Assembly (NCBI GenBank): GCA_903871805.1
Contig: CAIQIE010000123.1
Span: 1-45,612, forward strand
Length of the DNA: 45,612 nucleotides
Source: an uncultured Planctomycetaceae bacterium
Lineage (GTDB): Bacteria > Planctomycetota > Planctomycetia > Planctomycetales > Planctomycetaceae
Reading direction: 5' to 3'
In this document: one piece after another, positions 24,218 to 34,560 of the stretch
Layout: every line of letters starts with the position of its first letter
Position numbering within the stretch: the stretch's first letter is position 1
Program-made: the position numbers and the translations under genes
Notes under the pieces: model-generated
Seen by the model: the letters and a program-made list of their open reading frames with translations, nothing else
What the model was told of the DNA's origin: nothing
Database searches by the model: none

Positions 24218-27061
24218 ATGAAACCGGCGTTCCAGTGCCCATCCTGTCAGTTTAGATTTCGAGCGGACGCCGCTTATGTGGGTCGTCGGGTTCGGTGTCC
24301 AAATCCCGCCTGCCGCACACCGATGGTGCTGTCAGCAGGTTTGCAGCATCCGGGGGGGCCGATCCCGGAGTCAGCCGCGCCTTCAAAGCAGGGAGCCCCT
24401 TCGCCGGGGACAACCGCCGCTGTTGGCAGGCAGTCGCTGACAGCAAAGCCGGAACGTCCCCCTGCTCAGGTGGATCCCACACAATCCCGGGCAGCACAGC
24501 GGCAGCGTCGAAATCTGATGCTGGCCGGCCGGCCTCCGCTACTGAACCGAGCAACTGCTCGTGGCCGTCTTCGGATAATCGCTGCTGTGATTCCGTTGAT
24601 GTTACTGGTCGCTGGGTTGGGCATTCGCTTCGTGGGGCAATCAGACGCTGCAACCACTGTCGGCCTGCAAGCCGCTGGCATTGCAGCATCGGCAGCAGAA
24701 CCGAATCGCACAACATCGCTCACCGTGGCGCAGCTTGCGGAAGTTCAATTGACCGCGATAAAAACGGCAGAGCAGGAGCAGCTGGAAAAGCGTCAGCGGG
24801 CCGTCGAAGAAAAGATCCGTCCGTATCTCGAAAAGTACTGTTATGAATGCCATGGGAAAGATTCTCAGGAATCCGGCATTACGGTGCATGAGTTGATCGC
24901 AGCGGACGATTTTCTTCGCGACCACACAAAATGGGAACGGGTCTATCGAATGATCAATGCGGGAGCCATGCCGCCTTCGGACCACAACTCGCAGCCGGAG
25001 GAAGCCGTTCGAAAGGAAGTCACGCAGCTGCTGTATAATGAGCTGTACAACTTCGACTGCAATCTGGTCAGGCATTCCGGCCGATCGACTTTGCATCGTC
25101 TGAATCGGGCGGAGTACAACAACACTATTCGGGACCTCTTTGGACTAACCATCACCCCGGCCGACAAATTTCCTCAGGACGACGTTGGCGAAGGGTTTGA
25201 CAACATCGGTGATGTCCTCAGCGTTCCGCCACTGTTGATGGAAAAGTATCTTGACGCAGCCGAGGAGGTGGCGGCGACGGTCATTGACACTCGCGATTTT
25301 TCAAAGGGTCTGAAGCAGACTTTTATGGCGGGCCAGTTTGTCAATTCCGGCAACGGACAGACTCCTGACGTTGATGGCGAAGGCTTTGCCGTACTCGCAA
25401 CCAACGGGACCTTCGCGGTGAAAGTGAACGCACCAACGGATGGTCGTTACACGATCCGAATGGAGGCGTGGGCCACGCAGGCGGGCGACGAAACGGCGAA
25501 GATGGGTTTAATGATTGATCGGAACAACACAAAGGAATTTGAGGTTGCCGGACATCGTAAGACGAAGATCTTTGAAGAGACTGTAGAGTTAAAAGCGGGC
25601 GAGCACGAACTTGCGGGCGCATTTCTGAACGACTTTTACGCCCCGGAAGCGACAGAGCGTCGGCGTGACAGAAATCTGGCGATTCGGATGATGGAACTGA
25701 CAGGCCCTGAAGGCGGTGCCGGAGAGCTCTGGCACGACACGCACAAGAAATTCGTGACGTCCAGACCATCGGAAACGAAGACCGCTCGCCAGGCAGCAGC
25801 TGACGTCCTGCGACCGATTTTGTACCGTGCATTTCGCCGTCCGGTCACGGATGCGGAAGTGGATCGATTTGCGGGGCTTGTGGAAAGTACGATTTCTGCT
25901 CAGGGGGAAACCTACGACTACGGACTGTTTGTCGCGATCCAGGCCATTCTGGTATCCCCCGACTTTTTGTTTCGCATGGAAGCGGACCCAGCGGAAGGCC
26001 AGAGCGAACGCGATTTAAACGACTATGAAGTGGCATCGCGTCTGTCCTATTTTCTCTGGAGCAGCATGCCGGACGAAGAGTTATTTCAGGTGGCGGAAAA
26101 CAAGCGGTTACTGGACCGTCAGATTTTGCGAACGCAGATTGAGCGGATGCTGAAGGACCCGAAAAGTGCCTCGTTGAGCCGCAATTTTGCAGCGCAGTGG
26201 CTGAACCTGCGGAATCTGGCAGATGTGCGGCCCAATCCCGAAGTGTTTCCGGAGTTCGATGAGCCTTTGCGGAGTTCAATGGGACGAGAGACTGAATTGC
26301 TGTTCAACACGATTGTCAGCGAAAACCGCTCGATTGAGGAATTTCTGTCGGCGGACTACACCTTTGTGAACGAGCGTCTGGCGAAGCATTACGGGATCAG
26401 CGGTGTGCAGGGGGAAGAGTTTGTGCGAGTCTCGCTGGCCGGGACTCAGCGAACAGGGGTATTGACGCATGGTAGCGTACTGACCCTGACCTCCAACCCG
26501 GGGCGCACAAGTCCGGTGAAGCGTGGGAAATGGATCCTGGAGAACATTCTGGGGCAGGTTCCGCCGCCACCGCCACCGGGAGTTCCCGCCCTGGAAGAGG
26601 CCAGTGGGGACGTCAGTCAGCTAAGTCTGCGCGAGCGGATGGAGATTCACCGCAAGGATCCCGGATGTGCCTCGTGCCACAAGACACTGGACCCACTGGG
26701 AATGGGGTTTGAAAACTTTGATGCGGTGGGAAGATGGAGAGACCAGGAGGCTGGGAAAAACGTCGATGCTTCGGGGGATCTTCCGGATGGGGCGAAGTTT
26801 TCCGGCCCCGCCGAGTTAATTTCGATTCTTCGCGGTCAAAAAGAAGATTTTTACCGAAGTTTTGCAGAAAAGCTGATGACCTACGCCCTGGGACGCGGAC
26901 TTGAGTACTATGACAAGTGTGCCGTAGACGGGGCCGTGGACAGCATGCAGCGGGAGGGAAATCGCTTTTCTGCGCTTGTGGAGGGCATCGTGGTATCCGA
27001 TCCTTTCCTGAAACGAAGTCGTACCAGAGAATCGCATGCGACGACTGCTGCCGCACCGTAG
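24218..27061 (+). CDS. PSD1-type DUF1587/1592/1588/1585 protein with zinc ribbon and membrane anchor
   Basis: A 947-residue protein with an unusual N-terminus. Residues 7-32 form a zinc ribbon (CPSC ... CPNPAC), followed by a Pro/Ala-rich linker. Residues 118-139 are a membrane segment, so the rest lies outside the cytoplasmic membrane. A cytochrome c-type CYECH haem site (Cys208-His212) is followed by DUF1587 (LNRAEYNNTIRDLFGL), a carbohydrate-binding-like section, DUF1595 (LYRAFRRPVTDAEVDRF), DUF1592 (VSPDFLFRME, ASRLSYFLWSSMPDEEL), DUF1588 (VNERLAKHYGI ... SPVKRGKWILENIL) and DUF1585 with a second haem-like CASCH (817-821). This family is expanded in planctomycetes and of unknown chemistry, perhaps polysaccharide oxidation. 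The start has GGGA 9 bases upstream. It is paired with the DUF1552 gene 318 bases downstream. Confidence 0.88.
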   Translation: MKPAFQCPSCQFRFRADAAYVGRRVRCPNPACRTPMVLSAGLQHPGGPIPESAAPSKQGAPSPGTTAAVGRQSLTAKPERPPAQVDPTQSRAAQRQRRNLMLAGRPPLLNRATARGRLRIIAAVIPLMLLVAGLGIRFVGQSDAATTVGLQAAGIAASAAEPNRTTSLTVAQLAEVQLTAIKTAEQEQLEKRQRAVEEKIRPYLEKYCYECHGKDSQESGITVHELIAADDFLRDHTKWERVYRMINAGAMPPSDHNSQPEEAVRKEVTQLLYNELYNFDCNLVRHSGRSTLHRLNRAEYNNTIRDLFGLTITPADKFPQDDVGEGFDNIGDVLSVPPLLMEKYLDAAEEVAATVIDTRDFSKGLKQTFMAGQFVNSGNGQTPDVDGEGFAVLATNGTFAVKVNAPTDGRYTIRMEAWATQAGDETAKMGLMIDRNNTKEFEVAGHRKTKIFEETVELKAGEHELAGAFLNDFYAPEATERRRDRNLAIRMMELTGPEGGAGELWHDTHKKFVTSRPSETKTARQAAADVLRPILYRAFRRPVTDAEVDRFAGLVESTISAQGETYDYGLFVAIQAILVSPDFLFRMEADPAEGQSERDLNDYEVASRLSYFLWSSMPDEELFQVAENKRLLDRQILRTQIERMLKDPKSASLSRNFAAQWLNLRNLADVRPNPEVFPEFDEPLRSSMGRETELLFNTIVSENRSIEEFLSADYTFVNERLAKHYGISGVQGEEFVRVSLAGTQRTGVLTHGSVLTLTSNPGRTSPVKRGKWILENILGQVPPPPPPGVPALEEASGDVSQLSLRERMEIHRKDPGCASCHKTLDPLGMGFENFDAVGRWRDQEAGKNVDASGDLPDGAKFSGPAELISILRGQKEDFYRSFAEKLMTYALGRGLEYYDKCAVDGAVDSMQREGNRFSALVEGIVVSDPFLKRSRTRESHATTAAAP

Positions 27062-27379
27062 CTGGTTCTAATCGTCAAAGTCCTGTTATCTTGCCTGCCC
27101 GGAAGAATTTGCCTGCCTTTTTGCTTTTTGGTTCCATTTGCAAGGGAATCTGTCCAGAATACAGGTAGCGGAGGATCAGTCTGTGAGCGACAGAACCGAC
27201 CGAGTGGTTTCATCCACCACGCAACGTCTTTAGCTCGCCTCCTGTCAGCCGTAACTTGTTGATGTCGCAGAAGTCTTTTAGATCTCTGCGAATGGGCGGG
27301 CTTCCCGAAGCCACTTTCCGTGAATCATCATCCCAGCCTCAGTGGTCAAACAGGTCTCTGAAACCAAAGGAAGTTCGCT
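27062..27379. other. Intergenic region, 0.3 kb
   Basis: Between the DUF1592-type and DUF1552 genes. No terminator, promoter pair or small gene was recognised. Same orientation on both sides suggests co-transcription despite the gap. Confidence 0.4.
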
Positions 27380-28711
<1,332 letters not shown>

Positions 28712-28855
28712 GAGGAATTTCCTGACGGCGATGTTTCAGCGGATAGGAACTGTCTGTGTGGACAGGTTATTCAGGCGACTTCTCGACGGGTCTGGTGAAC
28801 GGGACGAAATCGTGCAGGCGATAAAACCTGTCAATGAGCAGGGGCTCTGAATCGC

Positions 28856-30286
28856 ATGGGGGTCATTCAGTTTCTTGCGGAACGTACAGATCTGTTAGTC
28901 GCTGCGTCGTCGTCATCCCTTGTGGATTTTTTGACGTATGACGGGCGAGTAACCCGGTCGAAGGTATCGCTTGAGGGCAACCTGTTCCGCTGTGAGCGTC
29001 TGGGCTCTGAAAGTGGTCAACTGCGACTGCTCTGGCCGCGTTTTGACGGCGGCAGACAGGTGATGCACAGCACGAGTTTGCGAGAGCAGGCTGTTCCTTA
29101 CGAGTTGGAACTTGAGCTGGCGCGGGGGCAGTTGTCACGGCTTCGAAATCAGTACTCTGTCTGGCACAGTTCGGGGCTGCAGTCCTCAGGTATTCTTGAA
29201 GAATTGATTCGCGAATCGCATCGCTCGTTTCGTTCCGCGGCCCTGCGTGCAGAGGTTCCGGAAACATCTGTCGCGGCAGCCGTGTTATCGCTTGAACTGT
29301 CGGCGAGGGCAGCGGACCTGCTGTGCGAATACTATGTGTCCCAGAGAATTGAGTTTCGTCGGCAGCGGGCTTCGCGAATACCGGTATTTTTAGGCGCACA
29401 TCTGGATTCCGTTCCAGAGAACGAAGATCTGTTTCTGCGGACATTCGGCGCCGTTCAGGTGGACACATGCTGGAAGAATCTTGAGCCTGACGACGGGCAC
29501 TATGAATGGGACAGGCTGGACGAGCTGGTTGCCTGGGCACAGGAGCATCGTTTGTTTCTGATGGGTGGGCCTCTGATCGACCTCAGCACAGACACCGCCC
29601 CCGAATGGATGAAGAAGTGGGCTCGGGACCCGGTGAATCTGCAGAGCTTTGCTGCGGACTATGTCGAGACGGTGATTGGTCGGTATGTCGGAAGAATTCG
29701 GCACTGGGAGGTCGTTCTGGGGGCCAATCGTGGCGGCGCATTTCCGCTGTCAGAAGAGCAGCGTTTCAGCCTGCTGGCGGGGATTATTTCCGCGGCACGC
29801 GGTGTTGATGAGCATATTCAGATCAGCATGAGAATTGTGCAGCCGTGGGGTGAATATCTGAGTCAGACCAGGAACAGCCTTTCGCCAATTCAGTTCTTCG
29901 ACACTCTGCGACGCTGCGGAATTCGGATTGGTGAGATCAATCTGGATGTGCGAGTGTCGGAGGGAGAGCTGAGAACGCTGCAGCGGGATCCGCTTGGACT
30001 GTCACAGTTAATTGACCACTGGTCGTTCTTTCAGCTGCCCATCAATGTGATGGTTTCGGTACCAGAGATCAATGCGGCCAACGCCAGTGCCGCACAGACG
30101 CGGCGCAATGCGTGGATGCGAAGTGTGGTGCTGATGAGCCTTGCCAAGGATCGCGTGACGGGGATTTATTTTTCGGACTGGGAGACTCAGGGCAGTGATT
30201 CGCAACGTGGCCTGCTGAATTCGCAGGGGGAACCCGCCAGCGAACTGCAAATGCTGCAGCAACTGGTAAGCGAATATCTTACATGA
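28856..30286 (+). CDS. GH10-like TIM-barrel protein without catalytic glutamates
   Basis: A 476-residue protein. Residues 1-165 form a planctomycete-type N-terminal domain of beta character. From about residue 175 the sequence follows the glycoside hydrolase family 10 (xylanase-like) barrel: NEDLFLRTFGAVQVDTCWKN then LEPDDGHYEWDRLDELVAWAQ is the classic GH10 strand 3 region. The acid/base motif W-D-V-V-N-E is replaced by WEVVLGANR (Gly289 in place of Glu), and the nucleophile motif T-E-L-D by INLDV (Asn362 in place of Glu). Both catalytic residues are therefore missing and xylanase activity is unlikely. No signal peptide is seen, so it may be cytoplasmic. The stop overlaps a possible start of the next gene, suggesting translational coupling. 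A role in binding glycans or as a scaffold is inference. Confidence 0.72.
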   Translation: MGVIQFLAERTDLLVAASSSSLVDFLTYDGRVTRSKVSLEGNLFRCERLGSESGQLRLLWPRFDGGRQVMHSTSLREQAVPYELELELARGQLSRLRNQYSVWHSSGLQSSGILEELIRESHRSFRSAALRAEVPETSVAAAVLSLELSARAADLLCEYYVSQRIEFRRQRASRIPVFLGAHLDSVPENEDLFLRTFGAVQVDTCWKNLEPDDGHYEWDRLDELVAWAQEHRLFLMGGPLIDLSTDTAPEWMKKWARDPVNLQSFAADYVETVIGRYVGRIRHWEVVLGANRGGAFPLSEEQRFSLLAGIISAARGVDEHIQISMRIVQPWGEYLSQTRNSLSPIQFFDTLRRCGIRIGEINLDVRVSEGELRTLQRDPLGLSQLIDHWSFFQLPINVMVSVPEINAANASAAQTRRNAWMRSVVLMSLAKDRVTGIYFSDWETQGSDSQRGLLNSQGEPASELQMLQQLVSEYLT

Positions 30287-30351
30287 CAGAGACGCATCGC
30301 GGTTGCCGGGTGTGCGTCTGTTTCACGGCACTCTGCCAGAAGGTTCATTCC

Positions 30352-32208
30352 ATGTTGACGTCGGAAACACTGCGATTGCAATTCGTGGCGCTTGTACTGC
30401 TTTTTTTCGCCTCAAAAACTGCTGTTTCTGCCGCAGAAGTCCGCTCGACAGTGCGTTCCGGGCATCCGATTTCCATCACTGAAGCCAGCATGTACGTGAC
30501 CAAAACCCGTGCTGTGACAAGACTGCAGATGTTTGCAGAGGACCTTGTACTTTTTCAGGAACTGGAACCGAACGATCAGGATCGTCTGATGCCGGAGGAT
30601 CTGAAGAGGGCCCTTGAGGACCATAAAAAGTTCCTGCTGGAAAAATTTTCGCTGCGGAATTCCAAAGGGGAACTGCTGGTGGGACAGGTGACGGACCTGA
30701 AACCGTTCACTATCCCGGCGGAAGGAATTCCGTCCAGTGAAATGATGATGCATACGGCTGTGTACGAGATTGAACACACGTTCGCTGAACCGCCTGAATT
30801 CCTGACCATTCAGCAGGATATTGCGGACGAGAATTTCATCATTCCCAGTGAAATGAGTCTGCACGTGCATCAGGCGGGGACCGCGCTGAACTTCAGTGAA
30901 CGGCTGCTGCCTGGCGCGTCCACGACCATTCGTTTTGACTGGGATCAGGCTTTGTCCGAAGATGCGACGGATCAGGAATGGGACCTGTGGTTCGAAAAGC
31001 AGCGGGAAAAGACACTGGGGATCACCAGCTACAGCAGTGTGTACTCATTCATCTACATCGAGCCTGCCGAGGTTCGGCATGAAGTCCTTGTTCCGCTAGC
31101 CACATTGAACACTATGATTCGGCTGACGCATCAGGACCCGGCCTTTGTAGAGATTGCGGAGCAGGAGACCATTCGCGAGGAGATTCGTAAATGGCTGATG
31201 AATGAAAATCCGGTCATGATCAACGGTACCAGAGTGCTGCCGGAATTCACGCGGATTGATTTTTATTCGCTCAATCTGTCTGACTTTGCGGCGCAGGCTG
31301 CCGAGCAGAAAGTCAGTATGGCAAGTGGTCGAGTGGGCATCATTATGACCTACAGACCGGTCGGAGATCCTGTCCGGGATGTCTCACTGGGATGGAACTT
31401 GTTTTATTCGGCCATGACAAAGATTCCTGCCGTCGTCGTAGCTTATCAGGAAAGCATGGAGCGGTTTGAGTTTTCGCGGTTCAACAAACCGGAAGAAAAT
31501 ACGCTGAAGTGGTCCTGTCCGCAGGAATTGCTGCCGGGGCGAATTGAATCCGTACCGGCAAAGCAGATGCCGGTGCCGCGTATGAATCTGCCGTTGCTGA
31601 CGCTGTTCTTGCTGGGGATCTCAATCTATTCGTGGTTCCGGCTCGGTCGCGGCCGTCGGGCTCTGCTTATCGCTGTTCCGCAGGTGGTGCTGGCGTTGCT
31701 GATGCTGAAAATCCCCTTGATCACGATTGCCCATCCATGGAAGGCCCTGCCGGAATTGAGTGCCGAAGAATCAAAGGCGACGCTGGATTCTCTGCTGAAG
31801 GGCATGTATCGCTCGCTGGATTTTGGCAGTGAGGATCGGGTTTACGACGCACTGGCCGCAACGGTAGACGGACCGCTGCTGGAAGACCTGTACCTGCAGT
31901 TGCAGGAAAGCCTGAGGGTTCGAGAACAGGGCGGCGCGGTCGCTCGTATTCGTGAGGTGCTCACAGAAGGTGGTCAGGTGACACCGCGGGAACAATCTGG
32001 CCTGGCGGTATCATGGCCGGGTTTCTGCTACAGAGGTCGGTGGACGGTGGCGGGCACAGTGGAGCACTGGGGCCACATCCACGAGCGTCAAAATCTGTTC
32101 GAGGCCTCGTTCACGGTGGAACCGCGCGACGGAGTCTGGAAGATCACTCGCATGGACATTGTGGGCCAGGAGCAGAAATCGGCCCGCACGACATTGCGCA
32201 AGTTCTGA
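30352..32208 (+). CDS. Unknown exported membrane protein
   Basis: A 618-residue protein not assigned to a known family. The start MLTSETLRLQF gives a signal peptide (hydrophobic LVLLFFASKTAVSA, cleavage near AEV), with AAGG 8 bases upstream; an ATG at 30283 overlapping the previous stop lacks a signal start. A long extracytoplasmic domain (about residues 25-400) is rich in beta structure. Two membrane segments follow (LTLFLLGISIYSWFRL and VPQVVLALLMLKIPLITIA, about residues 411-465). A C-terminal domain of about 140 residues ends with WTVAGTVEHWGHIHERQNLF and VEPRDGVWKITRMDI, the look of an NTF2/SnoaL-like fold. Tight linkage to the GH10-like gene suggests a joint role at the envelope. Function is unknown. 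Confidence 0.75.
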   Translation: MLTSETLRLQFVALVLLFFASKTAVSAAEVRSTVRSGHPISITEASMYVTKTRAVTRLQMFAEDLVLFQELEPNDQDRLMPEDLKRALEDHKKFLLEKFSLRNSKGELLVGQVTDLKPFTIPAEGIPSSEMMMHTAVYEIEHTFAEPPEFLTIQQDIADENFIIPSEMSLHVHQAGTALNFSERLLPGASTTIRFDWDQALSEDATDQEWDLWFEKQREKTLGITSYSSVYSFIYIEPAEVRHEVLVPLATLNTMIRLTHQDPAFVEIAEQETIREEIRKWLMNENPVMINGTRVLPEFTRIDFYSLNLSDFAAQAAEQKVSMASGRVGIIMTYRPVGDPVRDVSLGWNLFYSAMTKIPAVVVAYQESMERFEFSRFNKPEENTLKWSCPQELLPGRIESVPAKQMPVPRMNLPLLTLFLLGISIYSWFRLGRGRRALLIAVPQVVLALLMLKIPLITIAHPWKALPELSAEESKATLDSLLKGMYRSLDFGSEDRVYDALAATVDGPLLEDLYLQLQESLRVREQGGAVARIREVLTEGGQVTPREQSGLAVSWPGFCYRGRWTVAGTVEHWGHIHERQNLFEASFTVEPRDGVWKITRMDIVGQEQKSARTTLRKF

Positions 32209-32286
32209 CGTGTCAAAGTTCGCTCGTGATGACTCAGCGACCTTGTGACTGCCAGGCGGCGGATGTGTTTTGAAACCGATTGCCCA

Positions 32287-32532
32287 TCAGACTTCGGGCG
32301 GAGTGCTGTCGGGATCGGCTTCGATGACATACTGATCGCCGTTGACTTCCACGGTGTCTCCGGGATGCAGTTTTTTGCCGCGACGGGTTTCGACCGCTCC
32401 ATTGACAATGACAGCGCCGGACTGAATCAGCCGTTTGGCTTCACCGCCGGAGGAGACGACCTGGGCCATTTTGAGGAACTGATCGAGTTCGATAAATTCC
32501 TGTGGATGGCGGACTTCTTCGCGATCTGTCAT
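32287..32532 (-). CDS. S4-domain RNA-binding protein (YbcJ-like)
   Basis: An 81-residue protein that is essentially one S4 domain, a small RNA-binding fold found in ribosomal protein S4, pseudouridine synthases and heat-shock Hsp15. The core is seen as ELDQFLKMAQVVSSGGEAK, then RLIQSGAVIVNGAVETRRGKK and LHPGDTVEVNGD. Size and sequence match the E. coli YbcJ group, which binds RNA of uncertain identity. The start MTDREEVRHPQ was chosen from family length; the frame is open upstream to 32676 but the added residues are not S4-like. It is convergent with the membrane protein gene and lies 202 bases from the dihydrouridine synthase gene in the same direction. Confidence 0.85.
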   Translation of the reverse strand: MTDREEVRHPQEFIELDQFLKMAQVVSSGGEAKRLIQSGAVIVNGAVETRRGKKLHPGDTVEVNGDQYVIEADPDSTPPEV

Positions 32533-32734
32533 GACGCACCAGACTTTCAACAGAGAACGGGCTCCTGAACGCCGGGAGCATCGGCAGGGCTGCGACTTCG
32601 GCCGTTTCAGGGGGAAAAGCGAGAACCCGAAAGTTGCTGCAGAGGTTACGGAGCGCACATCGGAAATGCACGGCATTGCCGGATTGATTTCCGGGATTGG
32701 CGAAACTGTGAACGTTTACCGGGGTCTGCGGGGA

Positions 32735-33922
32735 TTACCACTTATCGACGGGGCCGCGTGGCACGGCAATTTCGACATCAGACAGCACACCGGTCCGATT
32801 TCCATCCACCGGACCTTCTGTACGGATGCGTTCCATGATTTCTGACAGGTCCTGCAGGGTGCAGACAGACTGAAATTCGCCCCGCAGTTTCTTTCGGACC
32901 CGCATGCCTTTCAGGTACCAGTGCGCCATTTTTCGGAATAGGACCAGACCGCGTTCGGCCCCGAAGCGTTCTTCAAGAAACGAGTATTGAAAGAGCATCA
33001 GGGAAAGGCGTTCGTCGAAGCTGCCGGCGGGCGCAAAATCGCCCGTAGTTTCCCATTCAACCAGTTGCCGGAAGATCCATGGGTTTGCAAGGGCCGCGCG
33101 ACCGATGGACACGGCATGGCACCCGGTTTCCCGAATCATGCGGGCCGCATCACTGACCGAGCGAATATCGCCATTTCCGACGACAGGGATTTGCTCCACC
33201 GCTTCGACGACGGCGCGGATGCCAGGCAGTGAGACAGAACCACTGAAGCCCTGCTCACGCGTGCGGCCGTGAATGGCGACTGCGGCGACACCAATCTTTT
33301 CGAACTCGCGCGCGAAAAACGGCGCCGTCAGATTTTCCGCATCCCAGCCCAGTCGCATCTTGATGGTGACGGGGACAGTGACCGCTTCGACGACGGTTTG
33401 TGCAAGCCGCAGCGTGCTTGTGGTATTGCACATCATGCCAGCGCCGGCCCCTGCGCCGGCTATTCGGTTTACTGGACAGCCCATGTTGATATCAATGGTA
33501 TCGACACCAAGTTCCACCAGCAGGCGAGCAGCATCGGCCATGACATCGGGTTCGCTGCCGAAGATCTGGACAGCAAACGGTCGATCCTCCGGATGCGTTT
33601 CCACCATCTGCATTGTGCGTTCATTTCGTGTCAGCAAAGCACGCGCGTTCACCAGATCGGTTGTGGCCAGACCAACGCCACCAATGCGGCGGACAATGCG
33701 GCGGAATGGCAACGTTGTGAAGCCCGCCAGGGGGGAAAGCAGATAGCGGCTTTGCAGTGCCAGACGCCCATAATGCACGGGACCACGGAACGCGGGTCGA
33801 GTCACTCGCTTTTCTGCCGGGGGCTGCGATGATTCAACAGACTCGTCGGAGCGAAAAACTTCCGGAATCGCGTTACGAATGGGAACAGCTCCCGAAAAAG
33901 ACAACAGGATCAGGCGAACCAT
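32735..33922 (-). CDS. tRNA-dihydrouridine synthase (DusB-like)
   Basis: A 395-residue FMN-dependent enzyme that reduces uridines in tRNA to dihydrouridine, using NADPH. The barrel starts at LQSRYLLSPLAGFTTLPFR (FMN site). Signature DINMGCPVNRI carries the catalytic Cys, followed by a Gly/Ala-rich loop (AGAGAGAGMMC) where most Dus proteins have a KxGAGA pattern. VTIKMRLGWD, VAAVAIHGRTREQGFSG and VVGNGDI are further blocks, and the C-terminal helical domain includes HWYLKGM. The Gly-Ala loop is longer than usual and lacks the Lys. The N-terminus of about 60 residues before the barrel is not conserved, so the true start may be downstream; ATG 33961 is an alternative. No good ribosome binding site is seen. 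Confidence 0.88.
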   Translation of the reverse strand: MVRLILLSFSGAVPIRNAIPEVFRSDESVESSQPPAEKRVTRPAFRGPVHYGRLALQSRYLLSPLAGFTTLPFRRIVRRIGGVGLATTDLVNARALLTRNERTMQMVETHPEDRPFAVQIFGSEPDVMADAARLLVELGVDTIDINMGCPVNRIAGAGAGAGMMCNTTSTLRLAQTVVEAVTVPVTIKMRLGWDAENLTAPFFAREFEKIGVAAVAIHGRTREQGFSGSVSLPGIRAVVEAVEQIPVVGNGDIRSVSDAARMIRETGCHAVSIGRAALANPWIFRQLVEWETTGDFAPAGSFDERLSLMLFQYSFLEERFGAERGLVLFRKMAHWYLKGMRVRKKLRGEFQSVCTLQDLSEIMERIRTEGPVDGNRTGVLSDVEIAVPRGPVDKW

Positions 33923-34560
33923 AACACACAGCGAGTGTCTGCTGGGGAGAAAGCCCGGCATGACAAAACACCAGCCACATTCTACTGGCAGGGCCGGAGA
34001 TTTTCATCCGCTTTCCGTGAGTTCTGACACTGAGGAAAAGCGTGGATTGTTCGGCTCCCGGAAAGCAGAAGATACGAACCCGCAGCGCCAGCGAGGCCCC
34101 CAACAACACGCAGATCCTTGCTAACGCTTCGTGTTAGTCTCGAAAAACCCACGGAACAAGTCGCTTCTTCCGAGAACGAGACAATGGCGGCGTTAGAGAA
34201 AATGTACCTGTGTTGCGTCGCGGGTTCCTCGAAACCGCTGGAAAATACAAACCCTAAGCGCCAGCGAATCACTCGCCGTAAAGTGCAGGACGACAGACTG
34301 TGAAAAATTTCCGCCGGATCAATTTTTCAACGACCACACCTGCCGCGCAGACTGACATTCGCTGGTCAGCAAGCTTTGATTTCTGAACGATTTCGAGTGA
34401 AAAAATCGGAATGTTTCTGTTGAACGAAGATGAATTTTCTGTCCACTGAATAGCGTTCCCCCGCTGACATCGGATATCCTTTCACGCCACAGCCGGGGAA
34501 CTCCGGGAATCTCGATACCTATCAGGTGACAGAGTCAGCTACGGACAGCAGGAGACTGCG
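33923..34560. other. Intergenic region with short repeats, 0.6 kb
   Basis: Divergent spacer between the dus and HNH genes. It contains a repeated AACCC(G/T)(C/A)AGCGCCAGCGA motif (34079-34096 and 34251-34268, approximately) and a hairpin CTAAC...GTTAG around 34122-34138. Short repeats of this kind recur in planctomycete intergenic DNA. No gene was recognised. Confidence 0.5.
34079..34268. repeat. Pair of short direct repeats (GCGCCAGCGA type)
   Basis: Two related copies, ACGAACCCGCAGCGCCAGCG near 34075-34095 and ACAAACCCTAAGCGCCAGCG near 34247-34266, lie about 170 bases apart in non-coding DNA. The hairpin around 34122 lies between them. Confidence 0.5.

Noticed and set aside
28731..28850. 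Possible 39-residue gene between DUF1552 and the GH10-like gene
   Set aside because: No family, weak start signals; more likely just spacer.
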